Of a stretch of DNA of 64,000 nucleotides, positions 11,901 through 24,960 are shown in pieces. The first letter of the stretch is position 1; each line of letters starts with the position of its first letter. The notes beneath the pieces were generated by a model that had not been told where the DNA came from, did not search any database, and was given only the letters and a program-made list of their open reading frames with translations. This DNA is from Paramarasmius palmivorus (Eukaryota > Basidiomycota > Agaricomycetes > Agaricales > Marasmiaceae): assembly GCA_037176845.1 (NCBI GenBank), contig JAYKXP010000004.1, positions 434,001 through 498,000 of the forward strand, in the 5' to 3' direction. The translations under genes were made by a program, and so were the position numbers.

Positions 11901-14900
11901 TCAGGGAAGGCCCGTGTAGTTACTTCTCGAGAAGAGGTGAGTAACGGCAAATTACAATTTCCAGTTAACTAAATATGCTACAGCTCAAGGCTTCCTTCGA
12001 CGGCTTTCGTTTGGTGCTGATTGGAGATATGCACGAACAACCCATGCTCCACCTCAAGGTGAAGCCGTTCATTGTCGGGGCCAAGGATTGGTCCGGAGAG
12101 GTGAGGTAATGGGTCTCCTGGTTTGGCGTTTCTAACACGATCGCAACAGCTTTCTGCGACCACGACTCTAGCCACACAGATCAGTTACTGGAATCTCACC
12201 AATTCACACTGGGAACCTTGTGAGTGGATTGTTGCAATCGACACATTCAGAGCTAAACATTCTCGTTGTTTTCAGTGATTGATCCTTGGACTTTCTCCAT
12301 TCTTGTGCGTTTTCTCTTTTCCTTGATTGCAACATTCACAGGAAACTGAAAATTCTGTTAGGTCGCTCGGGAGACACCCTTGAGCGAGCTGAACCTGAAA
12401 CTTTCTGCCCGTGAACGTCTTGATCTGAACCTCAGCACGACTTTTGCTGAGCTTGCCATCACAACGTTGAATACTTGGAATAAGGAAGGGGACGTCATCC
12501 TTCAGAATGCTCGAGGAAGCTATGCCCCTTACCGAATCCATAACCGAACTGGTTCTCCGATACTCGTATGGACCGAAGACGAAGAAGATCACGTCGCCCA
12601 TTCCGGGGTTCAGATTGCGAACGAGCAAACCATTGACTGGAGATTTGACGATTGGAGAACAATGCGAGAGGTACGAAAGATGCTCTTTCCATATTTAGGT
12701 TGCTTACATTCTGCCGTAGCACGTGGCCACTTCTGGCCATCATAACATCAACCTGCAATGTGTCGGCAAATCATGGGAACAAATCAATGGTATCCCGGTT
12801 GACAAAGAAGGGGAATTTGTGTTTCCTCTGCGACCACGGACAGAGAAACATAGTAACCGTCTACTTTGTGAAGTGAAAGTCGTGGACAACGTGAAAGTGG
12901 TTACAATACGTTCCACTTACAAGGTCGAGAACTTGACCCTCTATCCCTTGGAAATCACACTGGTCGACGAACATGGCCATCCTGTGTACTCTATGGAGAA
13001 ACTCGCTCCTGGTCGGGATTACAGTCTTCCAATTGAAGCTGTCAGTCAAAACAGGATTAGGATCCAACCTGATCGTGAGTACGCTTGTGAATCACAAACG
13101 AGACGATTGATTCAAACATACCAACAGAAGGATTCGGCTATAAGTGGTGTGGTGCAATTCGCTGGGAAGATCTGGTGGCAAAAAGAAGCTTCACAATCAA
13201 ATGTCCACATACTGATCCACGAGAGGCCGCGTTCCGGTTCCAGGCTTGGGTACAGAGTGACCTTAACCTGAATGACTCTCTGCTGAGGTGGGTATCTTTG
13301 CTACTTACTTCAGCTTTATGTATTCGATTTATTCTTCATGATAGGAAATACCCCAAGATCAACCTGAAACTCCGTGCTCCAATAGAACTTGAGAATCTTC
13401 TCCCTTACAATTTGCAGTACCGGGTCTACGACAAGGACACCGACCAAAACTGGAAGAGCTATCTCCGCCAGGGTGGCATCATGCCAGTCCACTCTGTCGA
13501 ATTGGGGCATCTCGTTCTTCTCAATGTTCAAGTACAGGACACAGGTTTGTAACTCAATGATATTTCGCGACTTGTTTGTTCACGATGGCTTTCTCTTCAG
13601 TTTTCAAACCCAGTGATTTCGCGATCATTAACACCGACGGGAACTCTGAGTTTGACATCGAAAGCCGGCTTGTCCTCCGAGATCCCAGTGACAGGAAACT
13701 GCACCTCAAGCTCAATTATGTGTGAGTAATGATCGTCCGCAGCGGTCGCAACTACTAATGGCCCAGCAGTCGGTATCCTGATTCGGGCGGTGCCTTCAAA
13801 GTGCAGATCTATAGTCCATACGTCGTGGTTAACAAGACAGGGCTCCCCTTCTGTGTCAGAACTAGATCAAATCGCGCTGCAATGTTGCAGGACGTGGCTG
13901 GTGACACACGTGCTGGTGCGTTTTGAAACACCCTATTCTCTACCCCGATTGTTCATCAAGAAAACCACAGATATCCTGTCGTCGCCTACCCCATTCTGTG
14001 AGTTTCCTTTGACACCTCGCCGTTCTGCGCTCAACGTTAAACAGTGCTATCTCATACAAACGACCGCGGGCACGAGTTCCTATTCAAATTTGCGGATTCC
14101 TCTTGGTCAAAGCCATGCAGCTTAGAAGCACCGGCAGCAGAGACAGCATTAGTCGTTTCCTCTCCAAAGCAGAGAGGAGAGGAAATTCACATCGGTCTTT
14201 CATGGAGCGAGGGCCTCGGAAAGTATAAGCTAAGCAAGGTCATTACGCTTGCACCTCGTTTTCTCATCAAGAACAACCTGTCTGAGCCTATCGCTTTCCG
14301 CCAACATGGGGTTGCTCTGCGGGAACGGTCTGTGATTCATCCCGGGGAAAGGGTTCCGTTACAGTTTTTGCGACAAAGCGAGGAAACGTTACTGACAATA
14401 GCTTTCCCTGGACTAAATGCGCAGTGGTATGTAGATCGATTTACATATATATCTTCGCTCTCTGAACGGCTTATAGGTCACCTCCAATCAACATCGGCGA
14501 TATCGGGCCAGTACACTTGCGGCTACCCCGTCCAGGTAACGACACGGGGAACTTTACCCTCGTTCGTGCGGATATCAAACTTGACGGAAGTACTGTTTTC
14601 GTTCACTTGGCGCCAGCCCTAGACGAATGGCCGTTTGTAATCGAGAACAATAGCGACTATACTTTCATCCTATGTCAGAAGGTCTGTGAACATGTCCTGG
14701 GTGCCGCCTTTAATTGACCCACTTCCTATAGGATGCCACTGCCCGAGACGAACAAATGGGTGGACAGAAGTCTTATCCTTCATACAAGATCAATGCTCAC
14801 AGTACATTTTCCTATGCATGGGACTTCCCGGCAGCTAAGGACAAAAAGCTTTTGTTGACTTACAATAGCTATAAGCGAGTCGTGGATGTGATGGAGATCG

Positions 14901-17514
14901 GAGCACTTGTGCCCTTTAAATTCAACGTGGGTTTCAGCTCATTGCGACGATAAAAAGTTCCAGCTGACTTTTGTGAAGGAGGGACGTACTGTATCCCTGG
15001 ATGTTAGAGCCGACGGAACCAAGCAGATCCTACGAATCACAAACTATAACGCTCAGCAGAGTCTCTACAAACCCAGAGCCAGGAGTTCGTCGGGCACTCT
15101 TTCCAGGCAAGACACGGTCTCTAGTAGCGTCGAAGCCTTCGAAGCGGTGACAGAGGAGATACCTCCCACATTCGGGTTCAAAGTGGATTTTGCTGGTATC
15201 GGAGTATCCCTGGTGAACAAGAAACTAGTCGAGGTGATATACCTGTCGATGGATAAACTATTGCTAGAGTACACAATCAGCCCAACGGCGCGAGCTTTCA
15301 ACTTGTCTTGCGGTTCTCTCCAGGTTGACAATCAGCTACATGATGCGCTCTTCCCTGTCATATTACAACCTACCCCTGTTCCGAAGGAATCTAACACTGT
15401 GGCTGCACTACCCACGGTCCAAGCATCTGTGATCCTCTTGAACGATGAAGGTTAGTTGATCTTGCCGACTATCAAAACCGTCCTGACATCATTCCCAAGC
15501 ACATGGCGTTCTCTTTGTTAAATATTGCTCTGTTTTGCTGCAAGCCCTCACAATTGAAGCCGATGAGGACTTCTTGTTTGCGGTATACGATCTTACACAG
15601 ATCAAGGGCGCGTCATGGGAGGAAGGGACGAAGGAGTGAGTGACGAAAATATGATGTCTGCCTCCTCTGACACTTTGCTAGCATCTTGATCGAAACTACA
15701 GAAATTCCTGAACCAAAGGACACAGCGTCCGGTCAAGATATCTATTTTGAAGTGCTCGAGCTCCAACCAATAAAGCTGTCGCTCTCTTTCATGAGAACAG
15801 AGAGGGTCAGTAGTGAGGAAAAGTTAGCTTTTGGTTTGCTTGGTCTTTCTGGATACTGATTCAACGTCGTCTCAGGCTCAGCATTCGCAATCCTCTAGCG
15901 GTGGTTGTAAACGCCTTGACAATGGCGGTCGGGAACATCAACGACGCACCACTCGAGTTGAATGCACTTGCGATCAAGGATGTCCGGCTCACTACTACTG
16001 AACTTCAGAACAGGATATTCTATCACTACCGTCAAGATGTACTCCGCCAGCTATACAGGATATTGGGCTCTGCCGACTTCATCGGTAACCCCGTAGGTTT
16101 ATTCACGAACGTTAGTTCCGGTGTTGCAGATATATTCTACGAGCCATTCAATGGAGTCGTCATGCACGGAAACCGAGAACTAGGGATAGGAATCGCTAAG
16201 GTCTGTCATTCTCTCTTTCATATTTAAGTTTTTATAGAATGGTGTCTAGGGTGCGGCAAGCTTTGTGAAAAAGACTGTGTTCGGACTGAGCGACAGCATG
16301 ACGAAGTTCACCAGTAGTGTCGGGAAAGGTGAGAATTTGGGGTTGATATAAATGCGTTACTGACTGCCTTTATTTAGGTCTATCAGCTGCTACTTTCGAC
16401 TCCGAATATCAGGCCCGACGTAGAATGACTCAACGACGAAACAGACCACGTCACGCTATGTATGCCTCCAAAGACATTTTCGACATCTTCAACGCTCTAA
16501 TCTCGCTTCAAAACAGATACGGAGTGACTGCAGGTGGCGAAGCCCTTGCAAGCAGCGTAGCAAGTGCCATGGAAGGAGTTGTGGTGAGCGCTGTTATCTT
16601 GTGGCAAGACCTTTTTAATCAACTGTCCGTACTTTACAGATGAAGCCAATAGAGGGCGCAGAATCAGAGGGTGCATTGGGCTTCTTCAAAGGAATGGGGA
16701 AAGGCCTTGTTGGGTATGTCAACTTGGTTTGAAACCTCAAATATTTTGATAACCTCCAAGCAGTGCCGTCACGAAACCAGTAGTTGGTGTTTTCGACTTG
16801 GCGTCCAATGTATCTGAAGGTATGTCAATGACCTTACTGAAGATCACACTCATTGTAAACATGCACCTAGGCATTCGGAACACAACGACCGTCTTCGACA
16901 GTCCGGAAAGAGACCGAGTGAGAATGGTATGGTGCATTCTTCAAACATTTGATTGCAGTTGATTCAAATTGAATAGCCGCGGTTGATCCCGCATGACAAT
17001 GTGTTGAGGGTGAGCATAAGTCAATGTCCTTAAGCATCTGTAGGCTCAACATTATCCAGCCATATGCTGCACGAGAGGCCCTAGGCCAGTACTGGATGCG
17101 TGATCTCAACAACGGCGCTTATCGAAAAGAGCATTATGTTGCGCATATTAGTCAGTCTCACCTGCCTTCCTCGAAGACCCTATCTCATCCGTATCAAGAT
17201 ACCCCCGGAAGTGATAATGTTGTCTTGCTGACGATGACACGAGTCCTCTCGTTCTGGTCGAAGAGACTCAGGCTGGATTGGGAGCTTCCGTTGACACAAA
17301 TTCAAGGTTGGCATTAGTTCGCTTCCCAATATTGTCATCTTAACATTAGACAGGCGTAACCGTCGAGGACACAGGAATTCGATTTGCACACAAGGCAGGG
17401 AAGGAACATGACAAATTTGTTTTTATTCCGGATAAATCTTCACAATCTTGGTTCTTTGAAAAAGTGGCAAGTGTGGTCAAGGCATTTAATATTCGAAGAA
17501 GGATGGATGCATAA
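5961..17514 (+). CDS. VPS13: VPS13 bridge-like lipid transfer protein
   Basis: The largest gene in the window, broken by dozens of introns of roughly 50-60 nt and coding for roughly 3,200 residues. It starts MWWLDPGKEVLNV at 5961, followed after an intron by FNRILAPYVENLDMNQVNYG. This is the N-terminal chorein domain that opens the hydrophobic lipid-transfer groove. The RBG-type beta repeats run on through LTLRKLRLKRGALDKFRLP and HLGKFTLSLHWMNLGNQPVE, with an acidic linker near 7800. The middle (about 12.3-14.9 kb) matches the Vps13 adaptor-binding region. The C-terminal part (about 15.9-17.5 kb) carries the ATG2-C-like helices and a PH-like domain ending FNIRRRMDA, stop 17512-17514. VPS13 proteins move phospholipids at organelle contact sites and in sporulation and autophagy. 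The gene looks intact, and no second VPS13 or ATG2 is in the window. Confidence 0.95.
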
Positions 17515-17653
17515 CGGACAACTATCTACTACTACCAACTGTAACCTATTGTATGTACAAGTAAATCAGGTATTGTATATATATCCAAGATCTCTGACGA
17601 ACGAAGGTAGACGAAAGCAAATAAGGTATAAAGATAATCGACCCGGACGACAA
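17515..17653. other. Convergent 3' ends, VPS13 / DENN gene
   Basis: Only 139 bp separates the VPS13 stop (plus) from the DENN gene stop (minus), so the two 3' UTRs probably overlap. The stretch is AT-rich with short ATATAT tracts. No stem-loop terminator is expected or seen. Confidence 0.5.
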
Positions 17654-20600
17654 TTAAGCTTTCACAGTAGTGTCGGGGGCCACATATGTGTCCTCACTGA
17701 AAGTAGGGCTAGGTTGCACATGAGAAAGGACAGTGGTGCCGCTGCTTGCGTCGGAGACACGATCTCTGCGATGTTTATGGAAACCATTTGTACCGAACTC
17801 GTCGGGGAGGTCATTGATCATCGCACCAGAGGCAACATCATGGTCTCCCTGAGAATGGTTGTCTCCAAAGTCCCCATAGCTACCTCGAGGGCTCTCCGAG
17901 TACGCACTTTGAAAATCGTTGTCTGATTCATCAGTGGTTCCTGGGGCTGCTGCTAGGTGCCTGGGACTGACGTCGGGAAGGGGTGGTGGTGAAATAGGCC
18001 GGGTGGCACTCAGTGATGCTCCAGATGCTATTTTTCGGACGATTGGCTCGGGCGTACTTTGTCCGTCACCATCCTGGCTCAATCTTTGAGGTACGGGTGT
18101 GTTCGCCCCCGTATCTATTTCCCGTGCAGAGAGTTTTCTAGCGTGCGAGCGAGGTGAGTCGACGGCACGACTTGTTTGAGTAGAGGAATTGGTGCCACTT
18201 CGGTGTCGAGTCTTTCTAGCCTTGGGTTGACGGGAGCGAGCACGAGTAGGTTCGGAAGACTCTGCATCACTGTCCTGGTCTATGACTTGACCCCTCCACT
18301 TTGCAGTACGACGGTCGGCGTTCAGAGCATTTTCCAACTACAGCAAAAGACTTAGTGTTACTATACCAATGAATTGAACAGAAAATCACCTTGTGCTGTA
18401 TCTCGAGCACTTTCTGAGCTATCTTGTCGCTTTTCTGACTGATTCCTTCGTCGACGGCGTTCATAGTGTCCTGAGGCATGTCTGCTTCGGTTGCAGAAAA
18501 GCGCTTCCTCTTCGGCGATGTAGGAACGGTTTCCTCCTCATCCTCCTCGATTGTCCCCGTTTGCCGCTCAATCGGAGCGAGACCTTCATATGATTCGGCC
18601 AAGGTAGACTCTGTGCCGAACGAGCGAAGCTGTCTGGTTTTGGTGGCAGCGTCGCTTGTCTTCCTGGATCTTGGAGTATTGGAGACGTTTGATAACCTGC
18701 TGCTGGGACGAGAGCCACCGTAATCAGAGTCGTCGATACCAACAGTCATCGAGACCAAGGCTTTCTCAATCTGCGCCTCAACCTCGGCGATCATTTCCGC
18801 ACGCTCTAGTTCCATTTGCTCCATAGTCTCCTTCATCTTCTCAAGCTCTAGCATCGCTTCCTTGTGGGCGGTCTCTGTCTCCGCAAGCTCTAAAGAAGGC
18901 ATGGGTCATTGATCTTAACAAAGTAAACGTGTATCTCTTACGGCTTTGTAGTTTAATCTTCTCAGTTGCTGTGAGCGTAACGAGACCAGAGAGCCGTTTG
19001 GTCTCGCGCTGCTCTTTGTTAATCCTTGTTCTCAGCTGATTGGCTTCGGCACTAAGCTTTTCAGCATACTGCTCAAACGTGATGAACTTGTCTCTCCAGA
19101 GATCAGACTCGGTCATTAAGAAGTTGAGTCTTCGCGATAAACGGCCAATCTTTGTTTCCAGATCGTCTCGAGCGTCCACAAAGGCCATTGCACGTCTGCG
19201 GATGGAGAGCTGGATGTACTGTTCAGCGGCAGTGAGATGAGGCTGCCTCTTGACGGAGTTGAACATGCTGATCCGTTTGAAGAAGGATGGTTTCTTGAAC
19301 TAGAGGACAGATCAGCTTGACAGCTACAACTCGCCAGAACGCTCTTACCTTTTCTTGCAGGACAGTGTCAAAGGCCTGGATAATGCGAGTCGAATGCCAC
19401 CATTCTGGGGGCTTGATCTGGTCGGCAACAGCAGCGGATGAACCGGCACGCTTGGCTTGGATCTTGCATACAGGCCTGAAACGTCCAGCGGGGAAGGCTT
19501 CCTTGAATTCGCTAGATGGAACGTAAGTAATGGCTGCGGGCAACTGAAATGAATAGATTTACGTTGGAATGGAATGATCGGGGTGATAATGGGAGTCGAA
19601 GGCGGTAAGGATCCGTTGCCTGTACTTTTCTCTCTGTTGTTTGGTGGAAACACACCCAGGTGGTGGTGACGGGCAACTCCTGATTCGCCCTTCAGTAAGC
19701 AAATCCAGTAAACAAGGAATTATAGTGAACGTACAAGTAATTCATATCTCTGTATTGGGGTTGTAAGCAACTGCCGTAACAACGAAAGTAATTCATACTC
19801 ACAAATCGCATACGCAAACCTCAGGCGCTGGTCGGACGCTATACCTGATTTCCGTTGCGAGACCCATGATCCAAGGGCCAGGGTCTTCGATGTAGATTTT
19901 CGCATCTCGAGAGTGAACGGCAGGGAGAGCGATGCCATTCCAGCCACGAAGTTCGACAAGGTACTTGATGGTCGAGACGGCGATCTTTGAACAAGGGGTC
20001 AGTCCATTTCCGAGCAAGGGGCGAGTACAATCTTACACCGAGCATGGCAGGATATCGGGAGAAGAAAAGAACGCGTCCAGTTGGGGAAAGAGCGATCTGT
20101 ACGACAACTTAAGCACCGGTACGCGAAATTGAGCGGGGAACGTGTTCCTCACCTCGCAAATGGTGAGTATGTTGTCAATGTTTAGACATTTGAACAGCGG
20201 CCACATGGTGAAATTAATATCCACCAAGCCTCGTCCAAAGTCTAAGCCGCCTGGAAACCTTGCGATGACTTCTAGACTTCCTTCACCGTCCCTGTCATTT
20301 TTTGGACTTGCGTCCAATCTGACAAGTTCGCCCGCTCTAGGTGCAGGGTATGCGAGAATCTTTGATATCTGAAGGGTATGGGATTGGACATCTTTCGAGA
20401 ACCTAGCCCATGAAAGCGTGAGATAGTCACGCATGAGGTCGTATACTGGATGACGCGATACCAGGGCTTTACGAAAGTTGATGAGAAAAAGAAGATTGGT
20501 GCTTTGATATGAACTGAACTCACTGAGCGCATAGGGAAGCCAAAATACAGTGTCTCCAGGGAGAAAGAGGGTACTTTCACCTGGAACATGTCCGCCGATG

Positions 20601-22071
20601 CTGCTGGCGACTTCGAACTCACTTTCACTGACGGCATCAGCTTCAGTTTCACCGCCGTCTGTCTCCACGTCGGCCCAAGGTCCCCGAGCGCTCCTTCTCG
20701 CGCTCCGTCGTGCCTGAAGAGTAGGATCTGAGCGATCACCAGGAACTCCACTCACATCAGCACGAAGGTTTTTGATTCGTGAGGCAATGGCAGACTGGGC
20801 GGACTCCTTTCTTGACCGCCCTGCTTCCAGGGTCCGCCGAATAGCGCCGCTGCGCTCGGCATCAGCGTGGGACCAGACGGTAAGACAGACTCCGTGATAT
20901 GTTACAGTTGCACTTGGCGAACTGTTATCTTCATTTGCTGTGCGAGGAGGTTGAGAACCGTGGCCGAGGAGACTCGGAGGACCAAGGTATGCTGAGGAAG
21001 GTCTGGCGAAGGGATCTTCAGAGTATGGGTAGGCGAAAGTGGCAGCGGAAGATCGGTCGCCTCCTGTCATCACGGAGGCGCGTAACAAGTCGCCGGATGG
21101 AGTAGGGGCAAGCGGAGTACTTGGTGCAGGGAGTGTGAATGTGAATGTGTGAACTGTAGAAGCAGGTTGAAGCGTAGAGGCAATAATCTCAACCTCACGA
21201 GTAAACGACAGCTAGACAATCAAACATATCAGTAAGAAACCATACCAAGAGGCGAGTACTGAATCGACCTTGAGTGCCTTGGACAACATCTTTCCGACCT
21301 CTTGTTTGGAAAATACTCCATTTGATTTCTCATCCGCCTTGGGCCGTCTTCTTCGCCTGCTGCCAACGTCCCCGCCTTCGTTGCTTACAGTAGACCCCAG
21401 GACTTCTGGGCGCCAGAAACGGCCAACCGCTGAATTTTGTGGTCGAAAAGGAGTAATAAAGATTAAAAAATGTTCTAGTCAGAACTGGGAAAGAATTTCA
21501 ATGAATAGTATGACATACCTCCTTCGCTGTGTTGAACTCCGAGTACTGCATCGGGGTCGGCAAGAGTCCAAGTTTGAGGAGACTTTGGAAGACCAGATAC
21601 GACGTACAAGGACGTAAGTGGCGACGTCGAAGTGGTAGTAGCAGAAGGCAAAGGGGCCGATACTGAACGAGTTGAATAAATTGAATTCCGGGAGCTAGCG
21701 GGGACTGGGTCCATTGATCTCCGTTGACGAAGAGCGGTCGTAGGAGTTGATGGATGGCGAAGTTGAGTCCCAAGGATTCTGGCAGCCTTGTTTATATCGG
21801 GACCTGATAAACGAACAGGGTAAGAAGAATGCAAAAAGAAATCAAGCCTAAAAATTGAAAGGATACCTGGACGATGGGCAACAGCGTTGGTAGGGACTTC
21901 AACGTCAACGTAGTCTTCGTCAACGAGCGTAGTGATCGGTTCCCTTTTTGGTTCTTGCCCCTGCGTGTCTGCTGTACGGAACGACTGGTCAGATACTTTT
22001 GACTTTAAAATCCTTTCTCCTATCGTCCGTCGTGTCGATCCCGTTTTCTCTGTAGACCTATGGCGCTGCAT
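17654..22071 (-). CDS. Tripartite DENN-domain protein (putative Rab GEF)
   Basis: A large minus-strand gene starting MQRHRSTEKTGSTRR at 22071. After a low-complexity N-terminus come three DENN modules. The uDENN has YHGVCLTVWSHADAERSGAI near 20840-20920 and DTVFWLPYALSEFSSYQSTN near 20480-20550. The core cDENN has FGRGLVDINFTMWPLFKCLN, then an intron-linked ALSPTGRVLFFSRYPAML and VSTIKYLVELRGWNGIALP near 19920-20230. The dDENN-like part includes EAFPAGRFRPVCKIQAKRAG and ends around AFVDARDDLETKIGRLSRRL. A long coiled coil follows (about 18760-19130; ELAETETAHKEAMLELEKM), then a disordered Ser/Pro-rich tail to the stop at 17654. DENN modules are Rab guanine-nucleotide exchange factors; the target Rab and compartment are unknown. 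Several exon borders between the modules were only approximately placed. Confidence 0.85.
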
Positions 22072-22665
22072 GGTGAAGAGAAGAAGATTGGATACAAATG
22101 AAGGTGGGTGCCTCTACTGCCTTGCAGGCTCAGTATTTGCCTTGGGGCGAGTGGAGGGGTCGGTGAGAAGGGATGAGGGGGGAAGGTAAGGCTTCAGAAA
22201 TCCACCTCAGCCGGTTAAGAATCCAGGGGAATCATTTTCTTTTTGTCGCGTATATGTTTGTTCTCCGTTTGGATGCAGCCTTCTTTCGCTTAATACGCGT
22301 TCTTTCTCATATTGATCCCAAGGATTCTCCTCAAGCAAGTAGCAAATCTAGCTCGCCAGAATCGCTACAAATTGCTCACATTGCCTTTGAGCTCTCGATA
22401 CTCTGTGGACACGAGACGCGCGGCGAAACCTCCAGAGCGCCGTATTGAAATTTCAGAATCATAGGCTCTTACCTTTTTGCGTCCGCGATCACGTTTCGCG
22501 GAGAGTACTATTTTGGCGGTGTCACCTGCGACCCTGCAAACTAGCCACAAATGGGAATAGGCACATGGTCATTCTTCCTGTCCGTGATAGTCTTTCTTAG
22601 ATCTCCAAGAAGACGTAGATCTCATGTTCTGACATGTAACTCGAGTTCGCTACAGAATATCGTAC
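22072..22665. other. Intergenic: DENN promoter and transporter 3' flank
   Basis: About 590 bp between two minus-strand genes. The open frame on the plus strand near 22173-22448 has no recognisable protein features. It probably holds the DENN gene promoter and the 3' UTR of the transporter gene. Confidence 0.45.
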
Positions 22666-24795
22666 CTAACTCTTCCTAAACATCTTGAGCCAACTCCAAC
22701 GACTACTCTTTCTCGAATCTCTACTGTCCGAGGCCCCCGAAGTTAAATGTTCAAAGATATCGTCATCCCGATGTGTTGGATCTCTGGGTAATGTATTGGA
22801 TACGACATCAACAGAGTCACTTTGATCCAAGGACATCTCCCGACCAACAGCACCTTCGCTGACCGTTCGCCGTCGTTCCGGAGTAGCCCTGTGTCTCCCG
22901 ACAGCCTCCGGGCTCGCGCTATCTCCAGAGGTTATGCTCGAACCGTAAGTGGTACTTGTTCTTCTCCGCCTTTCCAGCGGTACGATATTGAAGCCTGGAC
23001 TGACAGGTGACAGGCCAATTTGAAAACCTGCTCCAGCCAACGCTGAGACGCTGGGCAGGGGTGGCGATAGTGGCGGTCGTGCATGTGTATTAAATGAATT
23101 ATAGTAAGGGGTATGGTGCGAAGAAATGCGACTGTGTCGATGAGATGTAGATGGTTGGGTATAGTTCATATCCAGTGTAGGCCTCCTTCTCTGTGGTTGT
23201 GTCCTTGAACGCGAGCGTGTTGAAATGGAAGAGACTGAATTGGAAAGAGGTTGCGAAGGCGAAGGGGTCGGAGACAATGTTTCGTGAATCGAACCTTGTC
23301 GTTCCATGAGAGGCTCCGACATGGTTCCCCATTCTGGCTGCGAAGATTCCTCCTCTGCACCCAGGCCTCCTGTTGTGATTTCCGTACCATCGTTGGCTTC
23401 TATATCGGATGGTGTCGCTGTCAATGTATTCGATTCTTCTTCCGAAAGTTCTGTTTCGTTATTCCAGTTTGATATGTCGATCGTGCCGCCTCCGGCCTGT
23501 ATACTGACTACCCATACACCCGCGAGCAGAATGACTATACCCAATGCGACTAGACAGAGATGCAACGGGGCAATGAGCGAGAACTGATCAAAGTAAACCA
23601 GTCCGTTCACGATTGACGATAGGTTATAGAAGCAAAAGGCAGCTACAATGATTATTAGAAGGTCTGTCGTCGTCAAAAATGATGATCTTACGCACAGGGA
23701 CAAACTAACGTAGGGTCTGCTAATACCAGCCCTTTGTGAAGATACCACAACTGCAGCAACGCAAAGATGACAAGTGCGAGTAATAGCACCCAGGATTGCC
23801 ATCTCCAGAATTGATTGTCGCCTTGAATGGTCAGGACCAAAAGCTCAACACCGCTTTTGGCGAATAGTAAGCACATTCCCGAAATGATGCCCGAAAAAGA
23901 GGCATAGGAGATGGCAAGCAACAATCGAAGCCTATTGGCCTTTGGTGTAGACAAGCCCTTCATGCTACCTGTAGAGATAAAGGACGCCGCGCGAGAGGAG
24001 CTCTCTGTTGATTTGGGATTTCGAGCAAGCAATGGTGTGCGTTCTGTAGTAATGGCATCGGTAACTGTGTTGGTGACTCCGGTAGTGAGAGTAGAGGGGT
24101 CGGTAGGAACGGAAGGCCTCAACGGAGAAGGAGGTTCTGAGGGGTAATACATCCTCTTCGATAGTCTATATTCCGTCAAATGAGTCTGGAGCGATTAGGT
24201 TCAGTTAACAACCAGAAATTAATTAAACCTTCCACTCACTATTGCCAAGCTGATTATCACGAACACTCCGAGTAAAGAGAAGTAGATAACGAAGGTTGAA
24301 CGACGGAATAACTCCAATAAATCTTCTAACGAGCGAGTTGGTTCCGGCACAATCCCGAATATGGCGATGAGGACAGCTCCGCCTGCGATGAACAGTGTCC
24401 CCAAGACCATCCAGGCCGAAAAGACGTCGCCAAGGAGTATTCGAGCGAAAAATGCATTCCAAAGGAGAGACACGGCTCCCAGAGGTGCGAGAATGACGAC
24501 TGGCAGCGATGCGATTTGTACTAGTGAGCCGAGAATGTTGGAGGAGATGAAGATTGCAAATCCGAGAAGCCACAATCTGTATGTAGGGTTATGATGGGTC
24601 AATTGCCATAAGAAAAGGGACATACGGTCTGCGATGTTCGAGTCGTTGCTCATGTTCGGGTAACTGCTGGTTCAACACATGGGACTTGCGTTGGATAGTC
24701 AAGCCGAGAGATTGGATGAAGGAGGCAAGCAAGCCGATTACGATTCCGAGCGGAATAGATATATGAGTTTCTGCCATGCTATGGATTGTGGGCAT
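22666..24795 (-). CDS. NIPA-type (DUF803) magnesium transporter
   Basis: Encodes a membrane protein of the NIPA/DUF803 family, whose animal members move Mg2+. The start is the ATG at 24795; an in-frame ATG at 24777 (MAETHISIPLGIVIGLLASF) begins right before the first membrane helix and is equally possible. Helices are visible at LWLLGFAIFISSNILGSLVQ, VVILAPLGAVSLLWNAFFAR, WMVLGTLFIAGGAVLIAIFG and FVIYFSLLGVFVIISLAI. After a hydrophilic loop come ISYASFSGIISGMCLLFAKS, WVLLLALVIFALLQLWYLHK and the family signature AFCFYNLSSIVNGLVYFDQF. The last third (about 22670-23480) is a long, disordered Ser/Thr-rich cytosolic tail ending MFRKS. The family is secure; the transported ion is inferred from animal homologues. 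Confidence 0.87.
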
Positions 24796-24960
24796 CACAG
24801 CTGGCTACAAAATGTGCCAAAGGTGACGATGGTTGGGAGCATGAAATGTGTGATGCACGCTGTGACGCTGCACGTGTTGGTCGATCATTGCTGCAAAAAG
24901 GTCGCACGACACCAAAATGAGCCTGTATCGGTCGATTTGGCGTTCGAATTTTTTTCCCAG

